A stretch of DNA of 64,000 nt, taken from positions 1 to 64,000 of the forward strand of contig JAEWGW010000003.1 of the NCBI GenBank assembly GCA_023388055.1, in the 5' to 3' direction. Shown here one piece after another: positions 51,046 to 60,139 of the stretch. Both the position numbers and the translations under genes were made by a program. How positions within the stretch are numbered: position 1 is the first letter of the stretch; each line of letters begins with the position of its first letter. The stretch comes from Bacillota bacterium. GTDB lineage: Bacteria; Bacillota; Bacilli; Paenibacillales; NBRC-103111. The notes under the pieces were generated by a model. The model saw only the letters and a program-made list of their open reading frames with translations. It was not told the origin of the DNA and did no database searches.

Positions 51046-52554
51046 TCAATTCGCAAGGCGTTTGCTCAATGCGCGCTCGGCCCGGTAGTCCGCCAGATTA
51101 AAGGACTGCCAGTCCTTTTTCTCCCGGAGCAGCTCCAGCTTGCGGTGCAGACGCTCCTCGATATCCGGAGCAGCCGCACTGTCCAGCTTGGCCAGATGCG
51201 GGAGTGCATCGCTGGACAGGCTAAACAAATAGAGGTCGTCCAGCTTGCCGCTTTGCTCATAACGCTGGATATTCAGCCTGGAAATCACCGACTCCATCCC
51301 AATATAATTCAGGAGCACATAAGCGCCCAGCCCCAGCACAATATAGCAGCGCATAAGAGGAAAGCGGGGCAGCCTCACCCGGATGGCGGCCAGCACCAGC
51401 AGGAGCGCCAGGAAAATCATAAAGGCATGGACCAGAAACCGCAGCACCGTATAGCCGTAAGCCTCCTCGTACAGAGCAAGCCGGCTGTAAGCCGAATACA
51501 GCATCACACAGGAGCAGCCCACCAGAAGATAGAGCATCCACCGGTTGAAGCGGGCAGCTCCCCGAACGCGTCCGTCCGCGGCACTCAAACTGGCCAGCAG
51601 GAGGAAATAATTCAGCGCCGTAGCCGCCACCAGCTCGCCGAAGCCCTTGCGGGCATAATCCGCATAGGTAACCCCTTCGGGCAGCGCACCCTCCCACGCC
51701 CCGAACAAATAGCTGAACTGAAGGGCCACAAACAGCACATACACCACATTGACCAGACCCAAAACCGTGGCCGCCGTAACAGGCTTTATCCCAAAATCCA
51801 TAAGCGGGGCATCTGCGTCTTCCCTTTTATCCCGGACAGCCGGCTCCGTTTCCTCTTCATCCCGGTCAGGACGAATAAAGCCGTATACATATCCGAATAA
51901 GCCCAGACCCGCCAGAACGGTCCACAGCAGCCTGATGCCGCCTTCGGACAGAGATAATTCCGTAAACCAGCCGGGAATGCCGTCCAGCACTTGCCGGAAG
52001 ATGCCGTCAGCAGAAGCCAGCAGGGAAATCACCAGCGCCAGCAGCGGGGCAGCAATGGCCAGCCCCAGCAGCACCCCCTTCAGCGTTTCCCGCCGTTTCG
52101 CCTCCATCCTTCCGGCCACGGAGGTAAAAAGCAGCTCCAGCGCGGTTTTCCAATGACGCAGGTTCTGGGAGACCGCATGATCGATGGCGATCAGAAGCAG
52201 GCCGGCCTTGCCCCAGTCCGGACGTCTCCAATTCAGACAGTATGCCATATGAACCAGCGCCAGCCCGGAAACAGCCAAGGTATTAAGCCCCCGGAACGCA
52301 GCCGAGTCGAATAGCAGGAAGGAGAGTGCCAGCAACCCCACCACAGCACCCAAATAACAGGAAAAGCCTGTTGCAGGGCGCAGCTTTTCCCTTGCTCCTA
52401 TATACATAAACAGATAGAACAGCAGCACAAACAGCGGGAACGAAGCTCCGGGCTCATGCTCAAAAAACAGCCACTGATGCACCGCTCCCAGCATCACCGC
52501 CACTAACAACAGCGCAAGCGGCCTGCCGTAAAGCCGGTTGGCGACAGCCTTCAT
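51046..52554 (-). CDS. DUF4173 multi-pass membrane protein
   Basis: A 502-residue membrane protein with about ten to eleven helices and a soluble C-terminal segment (about 430-502). Motifs such as NWRRPDWGKAGLL, FGIKPVTAATVLGLVNVVYVLFVALQFSYLFGA and YARKGFGELVAATALNYF place it in the DUF4173 family. AGGAGG precedes the ATG. The function of the family is unknown; members are often near sensor genes. It forms a unit with the small ORF downstream and is divergent from the SgrR-like gene. Confidence 0.82.
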   Translation of the reverse strand: MKAVANRLYGRPLALLLVAVMLGAVHQWLFFEHEPGASFPLFVLLFYLFMYIGAREKLRPATGFSCYLGAVVGLLALSFLLFDSAAFRGLNTLAVSGLALVHMAYCLNWRRPDWGKAGLLLIAIDHAVSQNLRHWKTALELLFTSVAGRMEAKRRETLKGVLLGLAIAAPLLALVISLLASADGIFRQVLDGIPGWFTELSLSEGGIRLLWTVLAGLGLFGYVYGFIRPDRDEEETEPAVRDKREDADAPLMDFGIKPVTAATVLGLVNVVYVLFVALQFSYLFGAWEGALPEGVTYADYARKGFGELVAATALNYFLLLASLSAADGRVRGAARFNRWMLYLLVGCSCVMLYSAYSRLALYEEAYGYTVLRFLVHAFMIFLALLLVLAAIRVRLPRFPLMRCYIVLGLGAYVLLNYIGMESVISRLNIQRYEQSGKLDDLYLFSLSSDALPHLAKLDSAAAPDIEERLHRKLELLREKKDWQSFNLADYRAERALSKRLAN

Positions 52555-52683
52555 GGAAATAACCTCCTAGTTTCTTTCTATCTCCCATCTTACCTGATAA
52601 AATAAGAAAATAAATAGAAAGCTGGGCGCGGTTTATTTCGTATTTTAGGAAACAGGGACTATACCTGCCGGGAGGGTTTGATC

Positions 52684-54498
52684 ATGAAGCTGCATGCTCA
52701 ATTCTTGAAACTCCATGCCCATTACGGCGGCGCCGGGGGCAGAACGGAAACCACTCTGGACGAAATCGCCCGGGTGCTGGACTGCACTCACCGGCACGCG
52801 CTGAATGTGGTGTCGGGTCTGGTGCAAGCGGGGTGGATTGTCTGGACGGCCAAGCGGGGACGGGGCAGCCGCTCCGCTTTGGAATTTGCAGTTGGGGCAG
52901 AGCAAATCGCCGTTGAAGCGGTGACAGCTGCTCTAAGCGGACGGGAGCTGGAGCAGGCGGTAAGGCAGATCGGCGCCTATGTGCAGACCCCCCAGCTGGA
53001 GCAGGCGCTGCAAAGCCGCCTTCTAGGTTTTTTTGGGCATCACCGGGAAGGCGGCCCCAACAGCCAGGTGGATACCCTGCGTCTCCCCCTCCGGCAAAAG
53101 CTGCATACCCTTGACCCGTTGTATATGAATCTGACGGCAGAGTCCTTTGTGGCCAGCCATATTTATGACGGTCTGGTCCGCCGGAACGGGAGGAGCGGGG
53201 AAATCGAGCCCCTTGCCGCGCACACCTGGGAAACGGATAACAGCCGCACCCGCTGGGTTTTTTATCTGCGTAAGGGAATCCAGTTCCACAACGGAAAGCT
53301 CCTGACCTCGCGGGATGTGGTTTATTCCCTGCGGCGCTTGTCCGGCAGCAGGCGGCCGCTCCTGTACAGCGCCATCGTCAAAACCCTGCGCTCCATCGAA
53401 GCCCTGGGTCCCTTGGCGGTTGTCATGGAGCTGGCGGAGCCCAATGAGCTGTTCCTGCCGTTTCTGTGCACCAGCCGGGCCTCTATCCTGCCGGAGGAGC
53501 TGCACGGAGCCGAGGAGGAGGCCTTCGGGCTGAAGCCTGTGGGTACGGGACCTTTTCGGGCGGCAGAGCTGAACGGGCGCCACTGCATTCTGGAGGCTTT
53601 TCCTGCCTACCATCTGGGCAGGGCCCAGCTGGACCGGGCGGAGATTATCCATGTGCCATGGACAGTAGGTGACACTGCCGGGCCGGAGGTAGAGGGTTCC
53701 CCGTTCCACCTGATCCACAACCCGGGGGCGGAGGCGGAGGCAGGCTGGAGCCGGATGCATTCCCACGCGTCGATTCTCAAGTTCGTCACCTGCAATACCG
53801 GATCGGGGGGACCGCTGCAGCAGGCGGTGTTCAGGGCGGCGGTTATGGAGACCATCCGCAGCGGGGGAGATAGCGATGGTAGTGGGGATGGTGGAGATGG
53901 CGGCGGAGATGGCGGTGGAGATGGCGGTGGCGGTAGGGATAGCGGTGGGGATGGCGATAGCGATGGAACGGGCAGCTGGGGGCTTGGCGGGGTGAAGGGC
54001 ACGGCTCCGCCGCTTCCGGCGGACAGGCCGCTGTTGATTGCCACCATCCCCCAGTACCGGGAGGATGGGGAGCTTGTTGCCGCCCGGCTCCTCGGGCGGG
54101 GCATTCCCAGCCGGCTGCTGCTTCTGGAGCCGGAGGCGTTTAAGGGGGCGGCCAGGCTGAAGGCCGATCTGATTATTTTTTCGCTGATCCGGGACCAGGA
54201 TGAGGAGCTTCGCCTCTTCGACCTCTACCATACGGTCAGTGAGCACATGGAGCCTCCGGTCAAAAGCAGGGTCCAAAGCCTTCTTTCCGGGGTGAGGCAT
54301 AAAGCGGACCCCGTGGAGCGGGCCGGGTGTTTCCGGCAGCTGGAGGAGCTTCTGGAGCAGGAGCGGCTTTTGCAGATTCTCTATGAAAAACCTCTGGAGA
54401 CCGCCTATCTTCCCTCTGTCCGCGGGCTGTCCTTCAATAGCCAGGGCTGGATCGATCTGCGGCAAATCTGGTTCCCGCCGGAAGCCCCGTGTCCATAA
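52684..54498 (+). CDS. SgrR-like regulator with solute-binding domain
   Basis: A 604-residue cytoplasmic protein. The N-terminal winged helix (about 1-70, TTLDEIARVLDCTHRHALNVVSGLVQAGW) is of the SgrR type. It is followed by a family 5 peptide-binding-protein-like domain (TLDPLYMNLTAESFVASHIYDGLV, KGIQFHNGKLLTSRDVVYSLRRL). In SgrR proteins this domain senses small molecules. A glycine/aspartate/serine-rich run of about 40 residues at roughly 385-430 (DNA 53855-53975) interrupts the second domain and is probably a disordered loop created by repeat expansion. The start follows GGGAGGG by 7 bases. No dedicated target is adjacent apart from the divergent DUF4173 gene. Confidence 0.82.
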   Translation: MKLHAQFLKLHAHYGGAGGRTETTLDEIARVLDCTHRHALNVVSGLVQAGWIVWTAKRGRGSRSALEFAVGAEQIAVEAVTAALSGRELEQAVRQIGAYVQTPQLEQALQSRLLGFFGHHREGGPNSQVDTLRLPLRQKLHTLDPLYMNLTAESFVASHIYDGLVRRNGRSGEIEPLAAHTWETDNSRTRWVFYLRKGIQFHNGKLLTSRDVVYSLRRLSGSRRPLLYSAIVKTLRSIEALGPLAVVMELAEPNELFLPFLCTSRASILPEELHGAEEEAFGLKPVGTGPFRAAELNGRHCILEAFPAYHLGRAQLDRAEIIHVPWTVGDTAGPEVEGSPFHLIHNPGAEAEAGWSRMHSHASILKFVTCNTGSGGPLQQAVFRAAVMETIRSGGDSDGSGDGGDGGGDGGGDGGGGRDSGGDGDSDGTGSWGLGGVKGTAPPLPADRPLLIATIPQYREDGELVAARLLGRGIPSRLLLLEPEAFKGAARLKADLIIFSLIRDQDEELRLFDLYHTVSEHMEPPVKSRVQSLLSGVRHKADPVERAGCFRQLEELLEQERLLQILYEKPLETAYLPSVRGLSFNSQGWIDLRQIWFPPEAPCP

Positions 54499-54570
54499 CG
54501 GACAAATAGGGTAAAGATATAGAGGATTCTTTTGGTGCTGCACACCATGTACACACAAGGAGGCATTATG

Positions 54571-55236
54571 ATGAAGCATCATCAATCTGTTATTGCCGCG
54601 ATTGCCCTGTCCGCAAACCTTGCCCTATTGGCCGGCTGCAATGACAGCGGCACGGCAGCTCCGTCCACGGCTCCGTCCGGGGCTACTGCACCGGCAGCAT
54701 CTGTCCCGGCAGCATCGGCGCAGGTTACCGCTTCGCCGGGTGCTTCTGCCGCCGCTTCAGCCAAACCGGCCACTGCCGTGCCCACCGCCTCTCCGGCGAC
54801 GGATAAAAAGCAGCTCCTCCACGAGCTTCTGGAGCTGGCCAAACAAGGCAAAGCGCCGGGGGTGGAATTCGCCGCGCATACCGATCTGATCGAGGATGTG
54901 GAGAAGGCCTGGGGCGAGCCGGACAAGAAGGAATCCGCCGGATCGGGCATCTACTCTACCTATAGCAAAAGGCATTCCGTCATCGGCTTTAATAAAGGGA
55001 GCAAAATTTTCGATGTACGCTCCAGTGCTCCGAATTTGCAGGAGCTGAAGCTGGCCGACATTGAAGCTGCCCTGGGCAAGTCGGAGGATATCCGCAAAAA
55101 CGGCGATGACACCATTTATGTCTATCCCGCCGGGAAGGACTTCGAGCTGAAGTTTATTATTCCGGCGGCCACCGGCAAGGTGAGCCACATCTCGGTGTTT
55201 TCACCGCAGGACTCGAAGAACAATATGGCGGGCTGA
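54571..55236 (+). CDS. YjgB-like lipoprotein (DUF4309)
   Basis: A 221-residue lipoprotein. The signal peptide ends in lipobox LAGC (about residue 23). An alanine/threonine/proline/serine-rich linker to about residue 85 follows, then the DUF4309 domain: LLHELLELAKQGKAPGVEF, VEKAWGEPDKKES, YSKRHSVIGFNKGSKIFDVRS, and a closing FELKFIIPAATG. Bacillus YjgB has the same domain and is a cell-surface protein of unknown function. AAGGAGG lies 7 bases before the ATG at 54571 (4 before the one at 54568). Confidence 0.82.
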   Translation: MKHHQSVIAAIALSANLALLAGCNDSGTAAPSTAPSGATAPAASVPAASAQVTASPGASAAASAKPATAVPTASPATDKKQLLHELLELAKQGKAPGVEFAAHTDLIEDVEKAWGEPDKKESAGSGIYSTYSKRHSVIGFNKGSKIFDVRSSAPNLQELKLADIEAALGKSEDIRKNGDDTIYVYPAGKDFELKFIIPAATGKVSHISVFSPQDSKNNMAG

Positions 55237-55444
55237 GGGCCGGGAGCCGGAGAGTGCCGGGTTAGCCAGAGGTAGATCAGCCGACAAGGTCGCCGGTGAG
55301 TTGGGCGATGGGGTGGCCGGCAGGGTAGCTGCTGGCGGGGCCCGCTGCGGTAACCGGTGGGTGGCTGCTGGCGGGGCTGCTGGGGTGCCGCTGGGGTGGC
55401 CCGCTGGGTAACCGATGGGTAGCTGCTGGGGTGGTCGGGTCCGC
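55237..55444. other. Degenerate GC-rich tandem sequence
   Basis: Loose tandem copies of GGGTAGCTGCTGGGGTGG-like units between 55315 and 55435. No credible gene. A similar but AT-richer degenerate run (TGTTTCACnnGTTGAT-like) lies at 55710-55815 between the two four-armed elements. Confidence 0.6.
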
Positions 55445-55627
55445 TAACGGAACTAGGAGGCGCTTAGACGCCGAAATCAGCTGCCTCGGCGCTCTAACGG
55501 AACTAGGTGACGCTTAGCCGGGGCAGCGGGGCCAATTTGGACGCAAAATGTGGGCTAAGAGGCGCAGAGTTCCGTTAAAAAACAAATTAGTCCCTTTTCA
55601 CCCGCTAAGCGCTTCTGAGTTCCGTTA
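55445..55627. repeat. Four-armed 183 bp element, family A, copy 3
   Basis: Direct arms start at 55445 and 55495 (TAACGGAACTAGGAGGCG and TAACGGAACTAGGTGACG, each then CTTAG); inverted arms end at 55577 and 55627 (CTAAGAGGCGCAGAGTTCC and CTAAGCGCTTCTGAGTTCC, each then GTTA). Offsets 50 bp, inner span 83 bp, total 183 bp. It lies at the 3' side of yjgB in a convergent gap of about 930 bp that also holds the family D copy. Confidence 0.85.
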
Positions 55628-55845
55628 GCGGTTCGGCGTACCTTAGGATGCTCAATCCCAACTGGCCAAAGTACCCAATCCCCCCCACAGCGTGAACGGG
55701 TTGATTGGTCTGTTTGGCAGTTGTTCCACTGGTTTATCGTTGGATCGATGGGTCAGTTGTTTCACAGGTGGATCGGTGGCTCTGTTGGGCAGTTGTTTCA
55801 CGAGTTGATTTGCCGGGAAAGCCTGCTACCGGCGCTGCCGGATTC

Positions 55846-56028
55846 TAACGGCGGTGAGCGCCGCTATTTGGCCCGAAATAGCCGTTTCCAAAATCTAACG
55901 GCGGCCACGGACGCTATTTCCCCATTTTTGAGCCATCAGCAAGTCAAAAGGGTCAAATAGCGTCTGTCACCGCCGTTAGATTTTCTTCGGAGGCAAATCC
56001 GGGGTAATAAGGGCTCCTGCCGCCGTTA
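55846..56028. repeat. Four-armed 183 bp element, family D
   Basis: Direct arms start at 55846 and 55896 (TAACGGCGGTGAGCGCCGC then TATTT; TAACGGCGGCCACGGACGC then TATTT). Inverted arms end at 55978 and 56028 (AAATAGCGTCTGTCACCGC then CGTTA, and a weaker one ending GCCGCCGTTA). Offsets 50 bp, inner span 83 bp and total 183 bp equal family A, though the arm sequence beyond TAACGG is different. Confidence 0.8.
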
Positions 56029-56165
56029 GCCGCAGCTCCAGCCTGGGCCACCTGCTGCTGCCCATCCCCCGCACCGCGCTTCCTTCAGCACGCTGCCCTC
56101 TCAATTCGCCCGGAGTTGGTACGCATGAGGCTGATGAACACTCCCTGCAGTTCCTACTCTCCCCC

Positions 56166-56906
56166 CTACTCCCGGAACAGCTCGTCCAGGATTCGTTGGG
56201 GATGCTGCAGGAAGGCCCGGGTCAGGGTGTAATGCTCCGTCTCCTCATAAGGCGTCAGGACAGGACCGTCCTCCCCCAGCACCAGAATATCCGCCCCCGG
56301 ATAACCCAACAGGATCGGCGAGTGGGTGGCGATAATAAACTGGGAGCCATCCTCCACCAGGTCCCGCATCCGGGCCATCATGGCCAGCTGGCGCATGGGC
56401 GACAGTGCCGCCTCGGGCTCATCCAGCAGGTAGATGCCCTTGCCCCGGAAGCGGTTCATCAGGAGCGACATGAAGCTTTCCCCGTGGGACTGGCGGTGAA
56501 GGGAGCCGCCATAACTCCCCCACAAGGCCAGGCGGTCCACCTCGGATGCTACATTGTAGAAGCTTTCCGCCCGCAGGAAAAAACCGTCCTCCGCCCGGTA
56601 AGGGCCTTTCCACAGGGTAAGAAAATCGCCCAGCGGCGAGTGGGTTTCATACGTAGAAAAATTAAAATTCTTGGAACCGCCCTCCGGATTGAAGCCGTAG
56701 TTAACGGCGATCGCCTCCAGGAGGGTTGATTTTCCCGTGCCGTTTTCTCCGACCAGGAAGGTGACCCGGCTGCGGAAATCCAGCTTCTCCAGCGTCCGGA
56801 CCACCGGCAGACAAAAGGGATAGCTCCCCCACTGATCCACCTGCTCCCGCTTCAGCACCGCACTGCGGATGAACAGATCGAATTGCGGCATGCCGTGTTG
56901 TTTCAC
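56166..56906 (-). CDS. AAA family ATPase (single-domain, SMC/RecF-like fold)
   Basis: A 246-residue ATPase. Walker A is VGENGTGKSTLLEAIA (about residue 52), the signature-like segment is SHGESFMSLLMNRF, and Walker B is IYLLDEPEAALSPMRQ, followed by ATHSP. This is the compact ABC/SMC-like type (COG3910) without a long coiled coil. A GTG at 56906, six bases after AGGAGG, is the preferred start; the GTG at 56912 touches the site. No nuclease or toxin gene is adjacent, so a defence role is not indicated. Divergent from the aldo/keto reductase. Confidence 0.8.
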   Translation of the reverse strand: MKQHGMPQFDLFIRSAVLKREQVDQWGSYPFCLPVVRTLEKLDFRSRVTFLVGENGTGKSTLLEAIAVNYGFNPEGGSKNFNFSTYETHSPLGDFLTLWKGPYRAEDGFFLRAESFYNVASEVDRLALWGSYGGSLHRQSHGESFMSLLMNRFRGKGIYLLDEPEAALSPMRQLAMMARMRDLVEDGSQFIIATHSPILLGYPGADILVLGEDGPVLTPYEETEHYTLTRAFLQHPQRILDELFRE

Positions 56907-56979
56907 ATTCACCCTCCTCTTTTGGTATGCTTAGGGTGTATATACGTTTGAATCCATTTTACCAGAGGGGGTGCTTGTT

Positions 56980-57897
56980 TTGAAAACGATTGGTATGGCA
57001 AACGGCGCGCTTCAGGCCTCGGAGATTTCCCTGGGGTGTATGCGGATCACGGAATTGGATATAGCGGAAGCGGGGGCGCTGATTCAGACGGCGCTGGCGG
57101 AGGGAATCAATTTTTTTGATCATGCGGATATTTACGCAAAGGGCCAGTCCGAGGAATTGTTCGCGGAGGCAGTTGCCCGGGAAGGCATTAGCCGGGACAA
57201 GCTGCTGCTGCAAACCAAGTGCGGCATCCGTCCAGGTTTTTTCGACTTCTCCAAGGAGCATATTCTCGCTTCCGTGGAAGGCAGTCTGAAGCGCCTGCGC
57301 ACCGATTATATCGATGTGCTGCTTCTGCACCGGCCGGACACACTGGTGGAGCCGGAGGAGGTGGCCGAGGCCTTTGACCAGCTGCACCAGAGCGGCAAGG
57401 TGCGCCACTTCGGCATCAGCAACCAGAATCCCATGCAGATCGAGCTTCTGGCCAAATACGTCAAGCAGCCCCTTATTGCCAACCAACTGCAGCTGTCCAT
57501 TACCAATACGGGCATGATCGACGCCGGCATCAACGTCAACATGAAGATCGACCGGTCCATTGACCGGGACGGCAGCATCCTGGACTACTGCCGGCTGAAG
57601 GATATTACCATCCAGCCCTGGTCGCCCTTCCAGTACGGCTTCTTCGAAGGGGTGTTCCTGGACAACCCCAAATTCCCCGAGCTGAATGCCAAGATTGATG
57701 AGTTCGTTGAAGCCAAGGGTGTGCCCAACACCGCCATCGCCATCGCCTGGCTGCTGCGCCATCCAGCCCGGATGCAGCCCATTGTCGGCACCACCAGCAA
57801 GAAGCGGCTCACCGATATCTGCCGGGCATCCGACATTACCCTCACCCGCCAGGAATGGTACGAGATTTACCGGGCGGCAGGCAACAAATTGCCGTAA
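56980..57897 (+). CDS. Aldo/keto reductase
   Basis: A 305-residue NADP-dependent reductase. The catalytic tetrad can be seen as Asp and Tyr in FFDHADIYAKGQSEELF, Lys in LLLQTKCGI and His in VLLLHRPD. ISNQNPMQIELL and QPWSPFQYGFF complete the barrel. The relatives are YdhF/YcsN-type general reductases. The start is probably the TTG at 56980, nine bases after GAGGGG; the GTG at 56971 directly abuts the site. A strong terminator follows. Confidence 0.88.
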   Translation: MKTIGMANGALQASEISLGCMRITELDIAEAGALIQTALAEGINFFDHADIYAKGQSEELFAEAVAREGISRDKLLLQTKCGIRPGFFDFSKEHILASVEGSLKRLRTDYIDVLLLHRPDTLVEPEEVAEAFDQLHQSGKVRHFGISNQNPMQIELLAKYVKQPLIANQLQLSITNTGMIDAGINVNMKIDRSIDRDGSILDYCRLKDITIQPWSPFQYGFFEGVFLDNPKFPELNAKIDEFVEAKGVPNTAIAIAWLLRHPARMQPIVGTTSKKRLTDICRASDITLTRQEWYEIYRAAGNKLP

Positions 57898-57912
57898 CCG
57901 CCATAACAACAG

Positions 57913-57976
57913 TAAGGCCGGCCTGCAGAGCGCCGGGAGATATCCTCCCGGCTGCATCTGCAAAGCCGGCCTTTTT
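57913..57976 (+). terminator. Rho-independent terminator
   Basis: AAGGCCGGC and GCCGGCCTT pair over an inner stem GCCGGGAG / CTCCCGGC and are followed by TTTTT. Placed between the convergent reductase and GGDEF-EAL genes. Confidence 0.85.
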
Positions 57977-57985
57977 GAATGCATT

Positions 57986-59755
57986 TTACCCGTTAGCTCC
58001 AGATGTACGACCCCAGTCCGCCAGGAACAGCTCCAGCTCCTCCGGCAGCAGCGGGCGGCTGAAAAAATACCCCTGAATCCGGTCGCAGCCCTTCTCCGTC
58101 AGCCGGTCCAGCTGATACTGGGTTTCCACACCCTCCGCCACCACGGTCAGATTCATCCGGCGTCCAATGCGGATAATCTCCTCCACCAGCGACCCCTGAG
58201 GATGGTCCGTAGACAGGAGATCGATAAAGGACTTATCGATTTTTAGCGTGGAAATGGGCAAGTGGGTTAAATAGCTCAAGGAGGAGTAGCCTGTTCCAAA
58301 GTCATCCAGCGCAATCTTCACCTGGATGCCGCGCAGCGCGGCCAGCTTGGGCAGGACATGATCGTACGACTTCAACAGAACCGTCTCCGTCAGCTCCAGC
58401 TCCAGATCCCCGGGGGACAGCCCGGAGGAGGCAAGCGTATCCAGCACCAGCTCATAAAAATCCGTCTGCAGAAGCTGGGGCATGGAGATGTTCACAGACA
58501 TGGTCATTTCCGGGAAGCCCTTATCGTGGAGTGTCTTCAAGTAGCGGCAGGCCTCCTCCAGAATCCATGCACCCAGGGGGATAATAAAATGGGTATCCTC
58601 GGCCACCTTAATAAACCGCACCGGAGAAACCTGCCCCAGCTCGGGACTGTTCCAGCGCACCAGCGCCTCCAGGCCCGTCACCCGTTTTCCCGCCGGATCC
58701 ACCTGAGGCTGGTAAACCAGATGGAATTCGTTGTTCTCCATAGCCGCATAAAGCCGGTTTTCTATCCGCATCCGCTCCGAGAAGGAATCGGTCAGCTTGG
58801 ATTCGAACACGACATAGCTGCCCTTGCCTGCGCTTTTGGCCTGAAACATGGCGATATCCGCATACTTCAGCAGCTCCCCGATATCCTTGCCATGCTCCGG
58901 GTACACGCTCATGCCGATGCTCATGCTGATCCGCAGCAGACTTCCGTCCACATCCACTGTTTCCTTAAAAGCGGACAAAATCTCGGCAGCGGCTTCATCC
59001 GCCTCTTCCCGGGACATAGCAAGCAGCACGATAAACTCATCGCCTCCGAAGCGGTAGATGCCGCCCCTCTCCCCGATAATCTCCTCCAGGCGCTGTCCTG
59101 CATGTTGAATCAGGCGGTCGCCGAAGGCATGGCCCATAGTATCATTGACATACTTGAAATTATCGATATCCACAAACAACAGAGCAGCCCGGGCCTCTCC
59201 CGCCTCCAGCAGCTCCTTGCCCGCCAGATCGAACAGCGCCAGCCGGTTGGGCAGCCCCGTCAACGGATCGTGGTAAGCCAGATGCTGCAGCATCTCCTCG
59301 CTCTCCGCCAGCCTCTGCTGGTTCTCGATGAGCTGGCTGTATTGCATCCGAAGCTCATCCTCGGTGGCGATGATTTCCTCATAGGCGGCCTCCAGCCGCT
59401 CGTGGCTGCCTACCGCATCCTTGTAGGCCAGCTCCAGAAACATCTCCTTGCGCTTAATTTCGGCCAGCATCCGGAAGATCAGGCTGAAGATCAGCACGGC
59501 TGTGGTCAATACAAAGAACCAGCCCTTGATCATGTTGATTTTGGTGACCCACTGTACATCCAGTTCCAGGGCGGATACCGCCCGGTCAGTGAACAGAATC
59601 CACAGAGAGCCCAACACCAGGTAAACCAGCGCAATCCGGCCTGCACCCTTCCACGGACTGAAGGCTTGTTTGGACGAGGGAGCCAAGGGCAGCTCGCCGT
59701 CCCTTTTTTTGTGATTTATGTCGGGCTGATTGTCATTTCTTTGTATCCGCGGCAT
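57986..59755 (-). CDS. GGDEF-EAL bifunctional cyclic di-GMP protein
   Basis: A 589-residue membrane protein. Two helices (about 43-60 and 75-97) frame a short loop, followed by a coiled-coil linker (KEMFLELAYKDAVGSHERLEAAYEEI). The GGDEF domain (about 160-320) has an intact FGGDEF. The EAL domain (about 335-580) keeps the main catalytic residues: EAL in GLEALVRW, ELTETVLL, ALDDFGTGYSSL, LKIDKSFI and VVAEGVET. Both synthesis and breakdown of cyclic di-GMP are therefore possible. The start at 59755 follows GGAGGGA by 5 bases. Confidence 0.9.
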   Translation of the reverse strand: MPRIQRNDNQPDINHKKRDGELPLAPSSKQAFSPWKGAGRIALVYLVLGSLWILFTDRAVSALELDVQWVTKINMIKGWFFVLTTAVLIFSLIFRMLAEIKRKEMFLELAYKDAVGSHERLEAAYEEIIATEDELRMQYSQLIENQQRLAESEEMLQHLAYHDPLTGLPNRLALFDLAGKELLEAGEARAALLFVDIDNFKYVNDTMGHAFGDRLIQHAGQRLEEIIGERGGIYRFGGDEFIVLLAMSREEADEAAAEILSAFKETVDVDGSLLRISMSIGMSVYPEHGKDIGELLKYADIAMFQAKSAGKGSYVVFESKLTDSFSERMRIENRLYAAMENNEFHLVYQPQVDPAGKRVTGLEALVRWNSPELGQVSPVRFIKVAEDTHFIIPLGAWILEEACRYLKTLHDKGFPEMTMSVNISMPQLLQTDFYELVLDTLASSGLSPGDLELELTETVLLKSYDHVLPKLAALRGIQVKIALDDFGTGYSSLSYLTHLPISTLKIDKSFIDLLSTDHPQGSLVEEIIRIGRRMNLTVVAEGVETQYQLDRLTEKGCDRIQGYFFSRPLLPEELELFLADWGRTSGANG

Positions 59756-59904
59756 GGACTCCCTCCACATTCGACGTACATTTCTCGCATTCTCCCCAAT
59801 ATTCTACAAAAATTTTCAAATTCCTCTATTTGTTATGCATTTTTTTGGAAAAACAGAGGAATAAGGGGAGAATACATCTTATGTGTCAGAGGCCATTTCC
59901 ATGC

Positions 59905-59997
59905 TTAACGCACCAGCAGGTACAGGAAAATAACTGCGATGGCAGCAGTTGATCCGATTGAAACCAGCTTAAAAAAGGTTTCCAGGGTGAGCTTCAC
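59905..59997 (-). CDS. Possible 30 aa membrane peptide
   Basis: KLTLETFFKLVSIGSTAAIA then VIFLYLLVR would form one amphipathic or membrane helix. The preferred start is a GTG at 59997, about 7 bases after GAGGTG; an ATG at 60012 in the same frame has no site. It resembles many short hydrophobic spore or regulatory peptides but has no further support. The rest of 59756-60139 shows no other gene. Confidence 0.35.
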   Translation of the reverse strand: MKLTLETFFKLVSIGSTAAIAVIFLYLLVR

Positions 59998-60139
59998 CAA
60001 AAAGCACCTCATTATATGTTATAGTGGCGGTTAATTAACCATTAAATGTAAAAACCATTTAAAAACACAACGAGACATCCCGTTTATTTCACGGAATGCC
60101 TCAAGTATTCCCACACGATAACATACTGTGTCAGAGCTG

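Noticed and set aside
53023..54585. 520-codon minus-strand open frame
   Set aside because: Antisense shadow of the SgrR-like gene and yjgB start; composition is repetitive and no family is recognisable.
55237..55444. Extension of yjgB or a small GC-rich gene
   Set aside because: The sequence is degenerate tandem repeat with no ribosome site, and the yjgB domain ends normally before it.
56166..56906. Phage-defence ATPase system
   Set aside because: The ATPase resembles RecF/SMC-like defence ATPases, but neither neighbour is a nuclease, methylase or toxin, so there is no support for a defence locus.
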